A stretch of 64,000 bases of DNA from UBA935 sp031556725 (GCA_031556725.1 JAVBSL010000033.1:42684-106683), one strand, 5' to 3'. Positions 18,247 through 26,067 are shown, counted from the first letter of the stretch. Numbers and translations: made by a program. The notes: generated by a model not told the origin, from the letters alone.

Positions 18247-19503
18247 TTGGACGCTATTCATGTCAGAGGAGGAAATCCTCTTTTTGGAGAGACAAAAATT
18301 CAGGGGTCTAAAAATGCCGTTCTGCCGATTATGGCAGCGGCTTTATTGATTGAAGGAACCAGTGTTATCGAAAATTGTCCCAAGATATCCGATGTTTTCC
18401 ATATGCAGAATCTGCTGGAAGAGATTGGCTGTGAAATTCATTGGCGGGACAGGACATTGTATATCAATGCAGCGCATGTAACAGAAAATACCATGAGGGG
18501 AGAATCAGTAACCGGTATGCGTTCGTCGATTATGCTGCTGGGGGCCATGCTTGGCCGATTCGGAAAAGCTTCCATGAATTATCCGGGGGGGTGTGTGATC
18601 GGAGAACGGCCCATTGATGTGCATATTGCGGCACTGGAGCAGATGGGTGTGACGATTACGGAAGAAGAGTACTTTTTTACGGCTACAGCGGTGGAACTTA
18701 CAGGCAATGTAATCGAATTACCGATGCCCAGTGTGGGTGCAACCGAGAACATTCTCTTAGCAGCAGTGATGGCCAAAGGTACTACAATATTGAAGAACGC
18801 CGCACCGGAACCGGAAATAATTGCTTTATGTGAATTCTTAAGGGCAGCCGGGGCGGACATTAAGGAAGAAATCGGTGCAAAGACAACGCTGATAATTAAC
18901 GGCCGGCCCAAATTGTTTTCCACCAGCTATAAGATACCGGCAGACAGAATTGTAGCGGGCACTTATTTACTTAGTGTATTAGGAGCGGGCGGACATATTT
19001 TTCTGGAAGATGCTCCGGTGAAACATATGAAAGCACTGATACAACTGATGGAAGCCATGGATGCAGAGGTTAGTGTGTGTGACAAGGGAATTGCTGTTTT
19101 GGCGGAAGGAATTCACAAAACGGTTCCCTATCTGGAAACAGGAATATATCCTTTTTTTCCTACCGATTTGCAGTCACCCCTACTGGCAGTGCTGACCAAA
19201 GCAAAGGGAACAAGCAGTATCTGTGAAAGGGTATTTGAAAATCGTTTCAGAATTGTTTCAGAACTTCGGAAAATGGGAGCTCAGATTGAAACAGAAGGGA
19301 ATCTGGCCACCGTAACAGGGGTGGAGAGACTAACCGGTGCCAGCGTAAAAGCCAGAGAACTACGCGGCGGAGCAGCCCTGGTTATTGCCGGATGTATGGC
19401 GGAAGGGGAAACAGTGGTGAAAAACCGTCACTTTATTGAAAGAGGTTATGAGGATATCGTCCGGGACTACCGAAATCTTGGTGTGATGATAAATACAGCC
19501 TAA
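18247..19503 (+). CDS. murA: UDP-N-acetylglucosamine 1-carboxyvinyltransferase MurA
   Basis: 418 residues from a TTG at 18247 with AAAGGTG upstream. EPSP-synthase fold. KIQGSKNA near the N-terminus is the substrate loop, and the PEP-reactive cysteine is present as C116 in GGCVIGERPID, so the enzyme is expected to be fosfomycin-sensitive. GRPIDVHIAAL-type and RGGAALVIAG segments are typical. MurA makes enolpyruvyl-UDP-GlcNAc, the first committed step of peptidoglycan synthesis. Firmicutes often have two murA copies; this copy lies between ftsW and ftsQ, where murG or murB would normally be. Confidence 0.95.
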   Translation: MDAIHVRGGNPLFGETKIQGSKNAVLPIMAAALLIEGTSVIENCPKISDVFHMQNLLEEIGCEIHWRDRTLYINAAHVTENTMRGESVTGMRSSIMLLGAMLGRFGKASMNYPGGCVIGERPIDVHIAALEQMGVTITEEEYFFTATAVELTGNVIELPMPSVGATENILLAAVMAKGTTILKNAAPEPEIIALCEFLRAAGADIKEEIGAKTTLIINGRPKLFSTSYKIPADRIVAGTYLLSVLGAGGHIFLEDAPVKHMKALIQLMEAMDAEVSVCDKGIAVLAEGIHKTVPYLETGIYPFFPTDLQSPLLAVLTKAKGTSSICERVFENRFRIVSELRKMGAQIETEGNLATVTGVERLTGASVKARELRGGAALVIAGCMAEGETVVKNRHFIERGYEDIVRDYRNLGVMINTA

Positions 19504-19520
19504 GAAAGTTGAAAGGTAAC

Positions 19521-20297
19521 ATGGGAAAAAGGAAAAGGAAGAAACAAAAAGAAAGGCCGGGAGAATTCCTGCGGCAGCACCGCAGCCTGCTGATTATCGC
19601 AATGTTAGTGTTGATTGTTTCAGTAGGGCTATGGATTGGGTATCAGTATATTATCAAAAATTATACGGTGACCAAAATCTATGTGGATGGAAATATTCAT
19701 TATACAAATGAACAGATTATGAATATTGTCATGGAAGGAAAATACGGCAACAATTCCTTATTTTTATCATGGAAATATAAGGAGAAAAGTATTGAAGGGA
19801 TTCCTTTTATCGAAAAAATGGATGTTCGCATTTTGGAAAAAGATACAATCCGGATTAACGTATATGAAAAAGCAATTGCCGGTTATGTAGAGTATATGGG
19901 GAATTATCTTTATTTTGATAAGGATGGAATCGTGGTGGAAAGCTCCCAGCAGACCACTCCGGGAATTCCCCAGGTGACCGGTTTGGAATTCGGTTATGCG
20001 GTGATACATGAAAAGCTGCCGGTAAAAAACGAAGAGGTCTTTGCTAAAATATTAAACATGACGCAGCTGTTGACAAAGTACAGCGTGGATGCGGACAAGA
20101 TATATTTCAGTGCAAATGATGAGATAACCTTATACTTTGATGAGGTAAAGGTATTCATTGGAAATGATTATCATATTGATGAAAAGGTTATGGAATTACA
20201 AAATATATTGCCAAAATTGGAAGGAAAGAGCGGTACCTTGCGGATGGAAAATTATGATGAGTATACCAGGGAAACGATTTTTGAATCGGATTTATAA
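19521..20297 (+). CDS. ftsQ: Division protein FtsQ/DivIB (POTRA domain)
   Basis: 258 residues from the ATG at 19521, which has AAAGG just upstream; a TTG four codons earlier is less likely. A very basic cytoplasmic head (KRKRKKQK), one membrane helix (about 22-44), then an extracellular POTRA domain (VTKIYVDGNIHYTNEQI, about 49-115) and a beta domain with YVEYMGNYLYFDKDG. FtsQ/DivIB scaffolds FtsL and DivIC at the septum. The gene order murA-ftsQ-ftsZ without ftsA is notable. Confidence 0.92.
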   Translation: MGKRKRKKQKERPGEFLRQHRSLLIIAMLVLIVSVGLWIGYQYIIKNYTVTKIYVDGNIHYTNEQIMNIVMEGKYGNNSLFLSWKYKEKSIEGIPFIEKMDVRILEKDTIRINVYEKAIAGYVEYMGNYLYFDKDGIVVESSQQTTPGIPQVTGLEFGYAVIHEKLPVKNEEVFAKILNMTQLLTKYSVDADKIYFSANDEITLYFDEVKVFIGNDYHIDEKVMELQNILPKLEGKSGTLRMENYDEYTRETIFESDL

Positions 20298-20325
20298 AAA
20301 ATGATATAAAAAATCAAATTTGTGG

Positions 20326-20354
20326 TTGATAAATTTGTGAAATAATTATATGAT
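20326..20354 (+). promoter_or_regulatory. Likely promoter of ftsZ
   Basis: TTGATA (20326-20331), 17-bp spacer, TATGAT (20349-20354), in an AT-rich 98-base gap upstream of the AAGGAGG site of ftsZ. Confidence 0.5.
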
Positions 20355-20395
20355 GGAGTATATGGACAATCGGGGAATATGAAGGAGGAACTACC

Positions 20396-21607
20396 TTGTT
20401 AGAGATTAAGACTAACGATGCTGAAGCTTCAGCCAAGATAATCGTAGTAGGTGTTGGCGGTGCAGGCAATAATGCTGTAAATAGAATGGTTGATGAAAAT
20501 ATTAGTGGTGTGGAATTTATCGGGATTAATACGGACAAGCAGGCTTTACAGCTTTGTAAGGCATCTAAGTTATTGCAGATAGGTGAAAAGCTTACCAAAG
20601 GTCTGGGTGCCGGAGCGAAACCGGAAATCGGTGAGAAAGCCGCAGAAGAAAGCGTAGAAGAAGTGACTGCAGCGATAAAAGGCGCAGACATGGTTTTTGT
20701 TACATGCGGTATGGGCGGTGGAACCGGAACCGGAGCGACTCCAGTTGTGGCGAAAATAGCAAAAGACATGGGAATTTTAACTGTCGGTGTTGTGACCAAG
20801 CCTTTTCGGTTTGAAGCAAAGACCCGTATGACAAATGCGATGAGCGGAATTGAACGGATCAAAGACCATGTAGATACATTAATCGTCATTCCCAATGATA
20901 AGCTGTTAGAAATTGTTGACCGGCGCACAACCATGCCGGATGCCCTTAAGAAAGCGGATGAAGTGTTGCAGCAGGCAGTCCAGGGAATCACCGATTTAAT
21001 TAATATTCCGGCGATTATCAATCTGGATTTTGCCGATGTGCAGACGGTTATGAAGAATAAGGGAATTGCCCATATCGGCATCGGTACTGGCAAGGGTGAT
21101 GATAAGGCCAGTGAAGCGGTTAAGATGGCGGTTGAGAGTCCCTTGCTGGAGACCAAAATATCCGGTGCTACCGATGTTATTGTTAATGTTTCAGGAGATG
21201 TAACTTTGGCCGATGCTTCTGACGCAGCAAGTTATGTACAGGAGTTGGCAGGAGAAGATGTTAATATTATTTTCGGAGCCATGTACGATGCCAGCAAGAC
21301 AGATAGCTGTACCATTACAGTTATTGCTACCGGTCTGGAAGATGAAAATGCACCGATAGTAAAACAGACAGCAGGTTCTTTCGGATACAAGCCGGTATAT
21401 ACCACGTCTAAACAATCAGGCTTTAGCCTTGGCGGTAGCAGTATGATACCGAAAACCGGTGTAAATGTGATATCGGGAGGCGGACAAGCTAAGCCTGTCC
21501 AGCCACAGGGCAGACCAGTTCAGGGAATCAATAAGCCGGGTGATATAAGAAGTACGGTAGAAGAGAAATCCTTAAAGATTCCGGATTTCTTACAAAAAAA
21601 CAAATAA
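20396..21607 (+). CDS. ftsZ: Cell division GTPase FtsZ
   Basis: 403 residues from a TTG at 20396, with AAGGAGG eight bases upstream. Tubulin-like GTPase: GVGGAGNNAVNRM near the N-terminus, the tubulin signature GGGTGTG at 107-113, the T7 loop NLDFADV, then a variable linker and a conserved C-terminal peptide (IPDFLQKNK) that contacts membrane-tethering partners. No ftsA precedes it, so another tether such as SepF is presumably used. A terminator follows the gene. Confidence 0.97.
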   Translation: MLEIKTNDAEASAKIIVVGVGGAGNNAVNRMVDENISGVEFIGINTDKQALQLCKASKLLQIGEKLTKGLGAGAKPEIGEKAAEESVEEVTAAIKGADMVFVTCGMGGGTGTGATPVVAKIAKDMGILTVGVVTKPFRFEAKTRMTNAMSGIERIKDHVDTLIVIPNDKLLEIVDRRTTMPDALKKADEVLQQAVQGITDLINIPAIINLDFADVQTVMKNKGIAHIGIGTGKGDDKASEAVKMAVESPLLETKISGATDVIVNVSGDVTLADASDAASYVQELAGEDVNIIFGAMYDASKTDSCTITVIATGLEDENAPIVKQTAGSFGYKPVYTTSKQSGFSLGGSSMIPKTGVNVISGGGQAKPVQPQGRPVQGINKPGDIRSTVEEKSLKIPDFLQKNK

Positions 21608-21629
21608 TGTGAAGACAATCATGACTTGA

Positions 21630-21659
21630 AAACGTCGCCGTCAGGGCGGCGTTTTTTTT
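21630..21659 (+). terminator. Terminator after ftsZ
   Basis: Stem AAACGTCGCC/GGCGGCGTTT (10 bp, one T-G pair), loop GTCAG, then T8 at 21652-21659. It closes the dcw cluster before spoIIGA. Confidence 0.92.
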
Positions 21660-21689
21660 GTCGTTTTCATGCGATAAATAACGGTCAAG

Positions 21690-21734
21690 TTGGACGCCGG
21701 TTTGACAAATTATCAAGACCTTAATGTTTATAAT
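21690..21734 (+). promoter_or_regulatory. spoIIG-type promoter with long spacer and Spo0A-box-like sites
   Basis: A consensus -35 TTGACA (21702-21707) and a consensus -10 TATAAT (21729-21734) are 21 bp apart, too far for unaided sigma-A. The Bacillus spoIIG promoter has the same peculiarity (22 bp) and needs Spo0A-P. On the minus strand TGTCAAA (21701-21707) differs from the 0A box TGTCGAA at one base; a weaker match lies 11 bp upstream (21690-21696), and TGTCGTT at 21659-21665 matches six of seven. Confidence 0.68.
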
Positions 21735-21779
21735 GAAGCAATACAAATAAAACATCCCTGACAAGAATGGGTGAGCAAA

Positions 21780-22586
21780 GTGCTTTATGAGATTTATATT
21801 GACAGTATTTTTTTAATAAATTTTATATTGAATATTTTTCTGCTGACCTTAACGGCCAAGACCCTTAACCGCACTGCCACGCGGCGTCGGATTATCGCCA
21901 TAAGTGCAGTGGGAGCGTTGGGATACTGTATCATTCTCTGTCTGCCGTTATCCTATTCAGGTAAAATATTAATCGGGTTGATACCGGTCAGTGTCGGAAT
22001 GGCAAAGCTTACTTTTAACACAAAAGGTGTCAGAGGGATTATCAGGGAAACAGGATATTTGTTTGTATATGCCTTTTTGTTAGGCGGGGTCATGCTGTTC
22101 TTATTAAAGCGTTTTTCCTTTTTAAATCGACACAGCGGGAAAATCTGGTGTGTGCTGGGAGTTGCTTATATCATTTATAGTACACTGGATTACGTTGGAA
22201 AAAAGCACCGAAGCCGAAAAGCCAATCCTTTTTGCAAGGTGTTCATCCCCTGCGGTGACAAAGAAGTGGTGATAACGGCGCTGATCGATACCGGGAACGG
22301 ACTAAAAGAGCCGGTCACCGGCAAACCGGTGTCTATCCTGGAAGAAAAGATATGGGAACAGTTAAAACCATTAATGCGGGAGGAAAAGCTGAAAGTCATA
22401 CCATATCACAGTGTCGGTAATAGTCACGGGATGATGGAAGGGTATGAATTGCCAGGCCTAATCGTTGAACAAGAGGCGCAGAAAGTATGTTATGAAAAAG
22501 TAATCGTGGGGGTCTGCCAGGGGCAGATATCTTCAGGAAAAAGATATCAGATGATATTACATCCGGAATTATTAGAAAATAAGTAA
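21780..22586 (+). CDS. spoIIGA: Sporulation sigma-E processing peptidase SpoIIGA
   Basis: 268 residues from the GTG at 21780; a GTG three codons upstream (21771) is possible, but GGTGAG sits correctly for 21780 and YEIYIDSIFLINF matches the usual N-terminus. Five membrane segments (within about 1-145) are followed by a cytoplasmic aspartic-protease domain with the catalytic D170 in IDTGNGL. SpoIIGA is a membrane-embedded protease that cleaves pro-sigma-E in the mother cell on a signal from the forespore (SpoIIR). sigE follows 22 bases downstream, the universal arrangement in spore-formers. Confidence 0.93.
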   Translation: MLYEIYIDSIFLINFILNIFLLTLTAKTLNRTATRRRIIAISAVGALGYCIILCLPLSYSGKILIGLIPVSVGMAKLTFNTKGVRGIIRETGYLFVYAFLLGGVMLFLLKRFSFLNRHSGKIWCVLGVAYIIYSTLDYVGKKHRSRKANPFCKVFIPCGDKEVVITALIDTGNGLKEPVTGKPVSILEEKIWEQLKPLMREEKLKVIPYHSVGNSHGMMEGYELPGLIVEQEAQKVCYEKVIVGVCQGQISSGKRYQMILHPELLENK

Positions 22587-22608
22587 ACAACTGTTAAGGA
22601 GGAAAAAA

Positions 22609-23352
22609 ATGGTTTTTAAAGTAGCGATACCGGGGAAAGTGCAGTTTAAATTATACAGGAGAGAGCCCGGTTTCAGAGTGATGAAGCAAGGAGATATTCA
22701 TTATATCGGAGGGACAGAGGTACTGCCGCCACCCTTGGAACTGGATAAGGAAAATGCCATCATCAGTGATTTGGGAACAGAATATGAAGATGAAGCAAAA
22801 TCCATCCTCATTGAACATAATTTACGTTTGGTGGTATACATAGCAAAGAAGTTTGACAACACCGGCGTAGGCGTAGAAGATTTAATATCTATCGGAACCA
22901 TCGGGTTAATAAAATCCATTAACACCTTTAACCCGGAAAAGAACATTAAACTGGCAACATACGCTTCCAGATGTATTGAGAATGAAATCTTAATGTACCT
23001 GCGCCGCAACAACAAAACAAAACTGGAAGTATCCATAGACGAACCCCTGAATGTGGATTGGGACGGCAATGAATTACTGCTGTCCGATATCCTGGGAACC
23101 GAAGAAGATGTCATCTATAAAGACATTGAAAATGAAGTGGAACGTAAATTGCTGCTTAAGGCAATCAGAAAATTATCCGACCGTGAGCAGACCATTATCA
23201 ACCTCCGCTTCGGCCTGGGAACCCCCGACGGCAATGAAATGACCCAAAAAGAAGTAGCCCAGCTATTAGGCATTTCTCAATCCTACATTTCACGTCTGGA
23301 AAAGAAAATTATGAAACGCTTGCGGAAGGAACTCACCAAGGAAAGCTATTAG
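22609..23352 (+). CDS. sigE: Sporulation sigma factor SigE (pro-sigma-E)
   Basis: 247 residues with AAGGAGG before the ATG at 22609. An N-terminal pro-sequence of roughly 27-30 residues precedes sigma regions 2 (NLRLVVYIAKKFDNTGVGVEDLISIG), 3 and 4 (helix-turn-helix VAQLLGISQSYISRLEKK). Its length and the pro-sequence match SigE, the early mother-cell sigma factor, activated by SpoIIGA encoded immediately upstream. Expression should follow the Spo0A-type promoter at 21702. In most spore-formers sigG is next; here about 570 bases of palindromic DNA and an opposed ymxH intervene. Confidence 0.96.
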   Translation: MVFKVAIPGKVQFKLYRREPGFRVMKQGDIHYIGGTEVLPPPLELDKENAIISDLGTEYEDEAKSILIEHNLRLVVYIAKKFDNTGVGVEDLISIGTIGLIKSINTFNPEKNIKLATYASRCIENEILMYLRRNNKTKLEVSIDEPLNVDWDGNELLLSDILGTEEDVIYKDIENEVERKLLLKAIRKLSDREQTIINLRFGLGTPDGNEMTQKEVAQLLGISQSYISRLEKKIMKRLRKELTKESY

Positions 23353-23369
23353 GGGCTGGAACTGGGGAC

Positions 23370-23614
23370 GAACCGCAGGACGATAAAGGGGCGGGCTGGG
23401 ATACTCGGATCACCTGTCCCTATCAAAACATCCTTCTTCATGCTGTGCGCCAGAGAACTGCGACGAGCCACTAAGCAGACCGGAATCTCGCCCAGAGGGG
23501 CTCCATTCCGATCAGTGTCTCATCTCCGCAGGCGCAAAAGCATGGCGAAGGATGTTTTGATGGGGACAGGAGATTCCGAGTATCCCAGCCAGCCCCTTTA
23601 TCGTCCTGCGGTTC
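23370..23614. repeat. Long palindromic element 1 (REP/REPIN-like)
   Basis: The gap 23353-23918 holds no credible gene; it is filled by two long imperfect palindromes. In the first, 23370-23392 and 23592-23614 are a perfect 23-bp inverted repeat. Complementarity continues inward with few mismatches to about 23450/23527, then through a less regular inner arm to an apex with CCGGAAT ... ATTCCG near 23480-23510. Almost the whole 245 bases can fold on themselves. GGGGACAGG and GGGACGAACC-type segments resemble GC-rich REP palindromes common in Clostridia (recollection, not searched). It is more GC-rich than its flanks. Short open frames across it are artefacts of the repeat. Confidence 0.8.
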
Positions 23615-23673
23615 TGGCAGTGGCCGCCAGTAAAGTTGCTGTGTTTAGTGCGCGCAGGGCGGTAACGTAGATT

Positions 23674-23887
23674 CGAACCCGGGGGCAGGTGAGACTGTCA
23701 TGAATGCAAGGGCTTTCCCGTTGCATAAGAAATACATTAAGAGAACACGGAAGGCAGACCACGCCGGAATAGAGGCCTCTGCCGAAAATTCCGGTGGTTT
23801 TGGGCTGCCTGGAGTTCTCGTGAACGCGTATTTCGTTGTAAGGGGAAACGGCCTGCATCATGACAGTCTCACCTGCCCCCGGGTTCG
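23674..23887. repeat. Long palindromic element 2 (diverged relative of element 1)
   Basis: Bases 23674-23700 and 23861-23887 are a perfect 27-bp inverted repeat. Pairing continues with gaps to the AGAAATAC/GTATTTCG arms and an inner arm (GAGAAC ... GTTCTC, CCGGAAT ... ATTCCGG) around an AGAGGCCTCT palindrome. The order AGAGAAC, GCAGAC, CCGGAAT, AGAGG, ATTCCG occurs in both elements, so they look like diverged copies of one family in tandem. This one ends 31 bases from the stop of ymxH, so it lies in the convergent gap and could also act as a bidirectional terminator. Confidence 0.8.
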
Positions 23888-23918
23888 TTCACTACCTGCA
23901 CTTCACTATCTACCGGTT

Positions 23919-24158
23919 TTAACAGGGCTTGCCAATATCTACCAGGATAATATCTGGCCCAATTCGGATGATATCTTTGTAGGGGATGACGATGTCGGGC
24001 TCGTTGCAGAAGAGGGTGTTGAATTTGTTGCGGCTGCAAATAATCAGGGTGTGGATATGGCCGCTGCATTCGTCGAACTCTAAATCGTTTACTCTTCCCA
24101 GGCATTTACAATTTTTGATGTTGATGACATCTTTGCATTTTAGTTCTGAAAATAACAT
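23919..24158 (-). CDS. YlmC/YmxH-family PRC-barrel sporulation protein
   Basis: 79 residues on the minus strand, with AAGGAG ahead of its ATG at 24158. The sequence (LFSELKCKDVINIKN start, LGRVNDLEF, a GHIHTLII core, PDIVIPYKDIIRIGPDIILVD end) follows the YlmC/YmxH pattern, a small PRC-barrel domain. The family is widespread in spore-formers, usually beside sigG, but its function is not well defined. In most relatives it lies downstream of sigG on the same strand; here it is divergent from sigG and faces sigE, which suggests a local inversion. Overlapping plus-strand frames are less convincing. Confidence 0.85.
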   Translation of the reverse strand: MLFSELKCKDVINIKNCKCLGRVNDLEFDECSGHIHTLIICSRNKFNTLFCNEPDIVIPYKDIIRIGPDIILVDIGKPC

Positions 24159-24242
24159 ATAGGCAACTCCTTTTTAAATATGTATATTTTTCATTCATTC
24201 GGTGAATGATTAAATTACAACAATTAATCAGGAGGAATATGC
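24159..24242. promoter_or_regulatory. Divergent ymxH/sigG control region
   Basis: This 84-base gap separates two divergent genes. It contains the dyad TCATTC-GGT-GAATGA (24195-24209) with a GTATA at 24182. GTATA followed 14 bases later by GGTGAATGAT is reminiscent of a forespore (sigma-F class) promoter, but the second element departs from the consensus at two positions, so I do not assign it firmly. AGGAGG at 24230 is the sigG ribosome binding site. Confidence 0.4.
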
Positions 24243-25022
24243 ATGGCACAGGGGAAAGTTGAAATTTGCGGTGTCAATACAGCAAAATTACCGCTTTTAA
24301 AGGCGGCGGAAAAAGAAGAACTTTTTGGCAGGATCGAAGAAGGTGATCTGGATGCCAGAAAACAGTATATAGAGGGTAACTTAAGGCTGGTATTAAGTGT
24401 CATCAAGCGATTTTCTTCCAGCAATGAAAATGTCGATGATTTGTTTCAGATCGGGTGCATCGGTTTGATCAAAGCCATTGATAATTTTGATTCCACGTTG
24501 AATGTAAAATTTTCCACTTATGCGGTGCCGATGATTATTGGTGAAATTCGGAGGTTTTTGCGGGATAACAATGCTATTCGGGTTAGCCGGTCATTGAAGG
24601 ATACTGCATATAAGGCAATTTATGCCAAGGAAAATATGATTAAGCGGGATTTGAAGGAGCCAACGATCAATGAGATTGCCACGGAAATCGGTATTTCCAA
24701 GGAAGATATTGTGTATGCGCTGGATGCCATCCAGAATCCTATGAGCTTGTACGAACCCATTTTTACAGATGGCGGGGATACCTTGTATGTAATGGACCAG
24801 ATCAGTGATAAGAAGAATAAGGAAGAAACCTGGGTGGAACATTTGTCCTTGAGTGAGGCTATGAAACGGCTGGGAGAACGGGAAAATGAGATTATCGGAC
24901 TGCGGTTCTTTCAGGGGAAGACCCAGATGGAAGTGGCGGATATGATCGGAATATCCCAGGCGCAGGTGTCCAGGTTGGAGAAAAATGCACTGAAGGTGAT
25001 GAAAAATTATCTGACAGCATAA
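24243..25022 (+). CDS. sigG: Late forespore sigma factor SigG
   Basis: 259 residues from the ATG at 24243 with AGGAGGA upstream. The N-terminal KVEICGVNTAKLPLL motif is diagnostic of SigG (it separates SigG from SigF). Region 2 (NLRLVLSVIKRF ... DDLFQIGCIGLIKAIDNFD), the FSTYAVPMIIGEIRRFLRDN segment and the region 4 helix-turn-helix (MIGISQAQVSRLEKNA) are all intact. SigG drives late forespore genes after engulfment. Unlike in Bacillus it is separated from sigE by repeats and an opposed ymxH, so read-through from sigE is unlikely and it needs its own promoter. Confidence 0.96.
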   Translation: MAQGKVEICGVNTAKLPLLKAAEKEELFGRIEEGDLDARKQYIEGNLRLVLSVIKRFSSSNENVDDLFQIGCIGLIKAIDNFDSTLNVKFSTYAVPMIIGEIRRFLRDNNAIRVSRSLKDTAYKAIYAKENMIKRDLKEPTINEIATEIGISKEDIVYALDAIQNPMSLYEPIFTDGGDTLYVMDQISDKKNKEETWVEHLSLSEAMKRLGERENEIIGLRFFQGKTQMEVADMIGISQAQVSRLEKNALKVMKNYLTA

Positions 25023-25040
25023 AATAATTCCTTTTATCAG

Positions 25041-25079
25041 AAAGCTGAATGAGTAAAAAAATCATTCAGCTTTATTTTC
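25041..25079 (+). terminator. Terminator after sigG
   Basis: A perfect 12-bp stem (AAAGCTGAATGA at 25041-25052, TCATTCAGCTTT at 25062-25073) with a 9-base A-rich loop and a short ATTTT tract. Confidence 0.82.
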
Positions 25080-25186
25080 ATACAAAATTACTACTATACT
25101 TTAGTCTGTTGTTGATATAATATAAATATGTAATCTATATAAAACGGAATTTTTATAAGACGGTAATCAATGAGGATATATAATAA

Positions 25187-26062
25187 ATGAAATATGTATT
25201 TGGAATTGATATAACTGAAGATAGAAATAATAATGAAATTGAAGGCCAAGTATTCCATAGCAATTCTACGTTACCTATTTTAAAAGAAAATTATGATAGA
25301 TGTGCGAGTGTTACTGAGAAAATCGAAAAAGAGGCATCTTTACCGATAGGATTAAAAATAATCAAGGAGCTGTCTTTGGCTATAGTTTGTTTTCTTTTGT
25401 TTGGAATTATTGGTTCTCTGAAAAAAGTTAATCTGAAGCAAGCATATGCCAATGCACCGGTTTTATTTTATGTTGTGGCACTATTTTCTGTTATTGGACT
25501 AATCTTGTATTTAGTTGAAAAATATAGGAAAAAAAATCAAAATAGGGATGAAGTTAATTACAAAGATAATTACATTAAAAATATTTACAAATCGGCAAAA
25601 GAGATTCTCAATATACCAGAAGAGGCTATAGTTGTTGAGGTTTTAATGTTTTACTACATAATTAAGAAAGGTAAAATGAAAGTTATAGAAAAAATAAGTA
25701 ATGTTGGGGCGGGCTTTATATATTATCAAAATTTTCAAGTTTATGCTTATATTAAAAATGAATCTTTACATATGGCAGATTTATATAATGAGTGGTGCAT
25801 ACCGCTTTCTTGTATACTTGGAATAAGAACGATAAATAAAAAAATTTATGTGCCTTGTTGGAAGAAAGAGATACCATATAATAAAGACAAATATAAAAAA
25901 TATAAAATGATTCAAAATTATTATGGAAATATTTTTTTCAAACCTTATTATGCTTTTCGCATTGCATGGCAAGGCGAAGAATATGAATTATTCATACCAC
26001 CGTATGAGCGAGGGGTGCTGACTTCGTTAGTTGGCTTTGGTGGGGAGACAATGCTGCCATAA
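25187..26062 (+). CDS. AT-rich orphan protein with two membrane segments
   Basis: 291 residues, not recognised. Residues 1-55 are hydrophilic; two hydrophobic helices (about 62-80 and 88-108) come next, then a long, basic, Tyr/Lys/Ile-rich soluble part (about 110-291). That part contains repeated Tyr and Trp, a cysteine in PLSCI and another in VPCWKKE, and ends in LTSLVGFGGETMLP. Base and codon use are far more AT-rich than in any neighbour (AAA, ATA, TAT, AAT dominate), which suggests horizontal acquisition or relaxed selection. No clear Shine-Dalgarno sequence precedes the ATG. It stands alone between the sigG terminator and the nrdR promoter. It may be a membrane-bound cytosolic-facing protein; no function can be assigned. 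Confidence 0.7.
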   Translation: MKYVFGIDITEDRNNNEIEGQVFHSNSTLPILKENYDRCASVTEKIEKEASLPIGLKIIKELSLAIVCFLLFGIIGSLKKVNLKQAYANAPVLFYVVALFSVIGLILYLVEKYRKKNQNRDEVNYKDNYIKNIYKSAKEILNIPEEAIVVEVLMFYYIIKKGKMKVIEKISNVGAGFIYYQNFQVYAYIKNESLHMADLYNEWCIPLSCILGIRTINKKIYVPCWKKEIPYNKDKYKKYKMIQNYYGNIFFKPYYAFRIAWQGEEYELFIPPYERGVLTSLVGFGGETMLP

Positions 26063-26067
26063 AATGG

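Noticed and set aside
20314..21156. 280-codon minus-strand frame opposite ftsZ
   Set aside because: Complete overlap with the highly conserved ftsZ; composition is typical of an antisense shadow.
23660..23700. T-loop-like GGTTCGAATC on the minus strand next to element 2, suggesting a tRNA
   Set aside because: No T stem, acceptor or anticodon arms can be formed around it; the bases are better explained as part of the 27-bp inverted repeat.
23370..23887. Integron attC sites or a CRISPR array as explanation of the repeats
   Set aside because: Elements are too long for attC, lack RYYYAAC/GTTRRRY core sites at the ends, and there are no regularly spaced direct repeats or cas genes.
23440..24083. 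Small open frames within the palindromic region
   Set aside because: They follow the inverted repeats, have no ribosome binding sites, and the same codons appear reversed in the other arm; ymxH on the minus strand is the credible gene.
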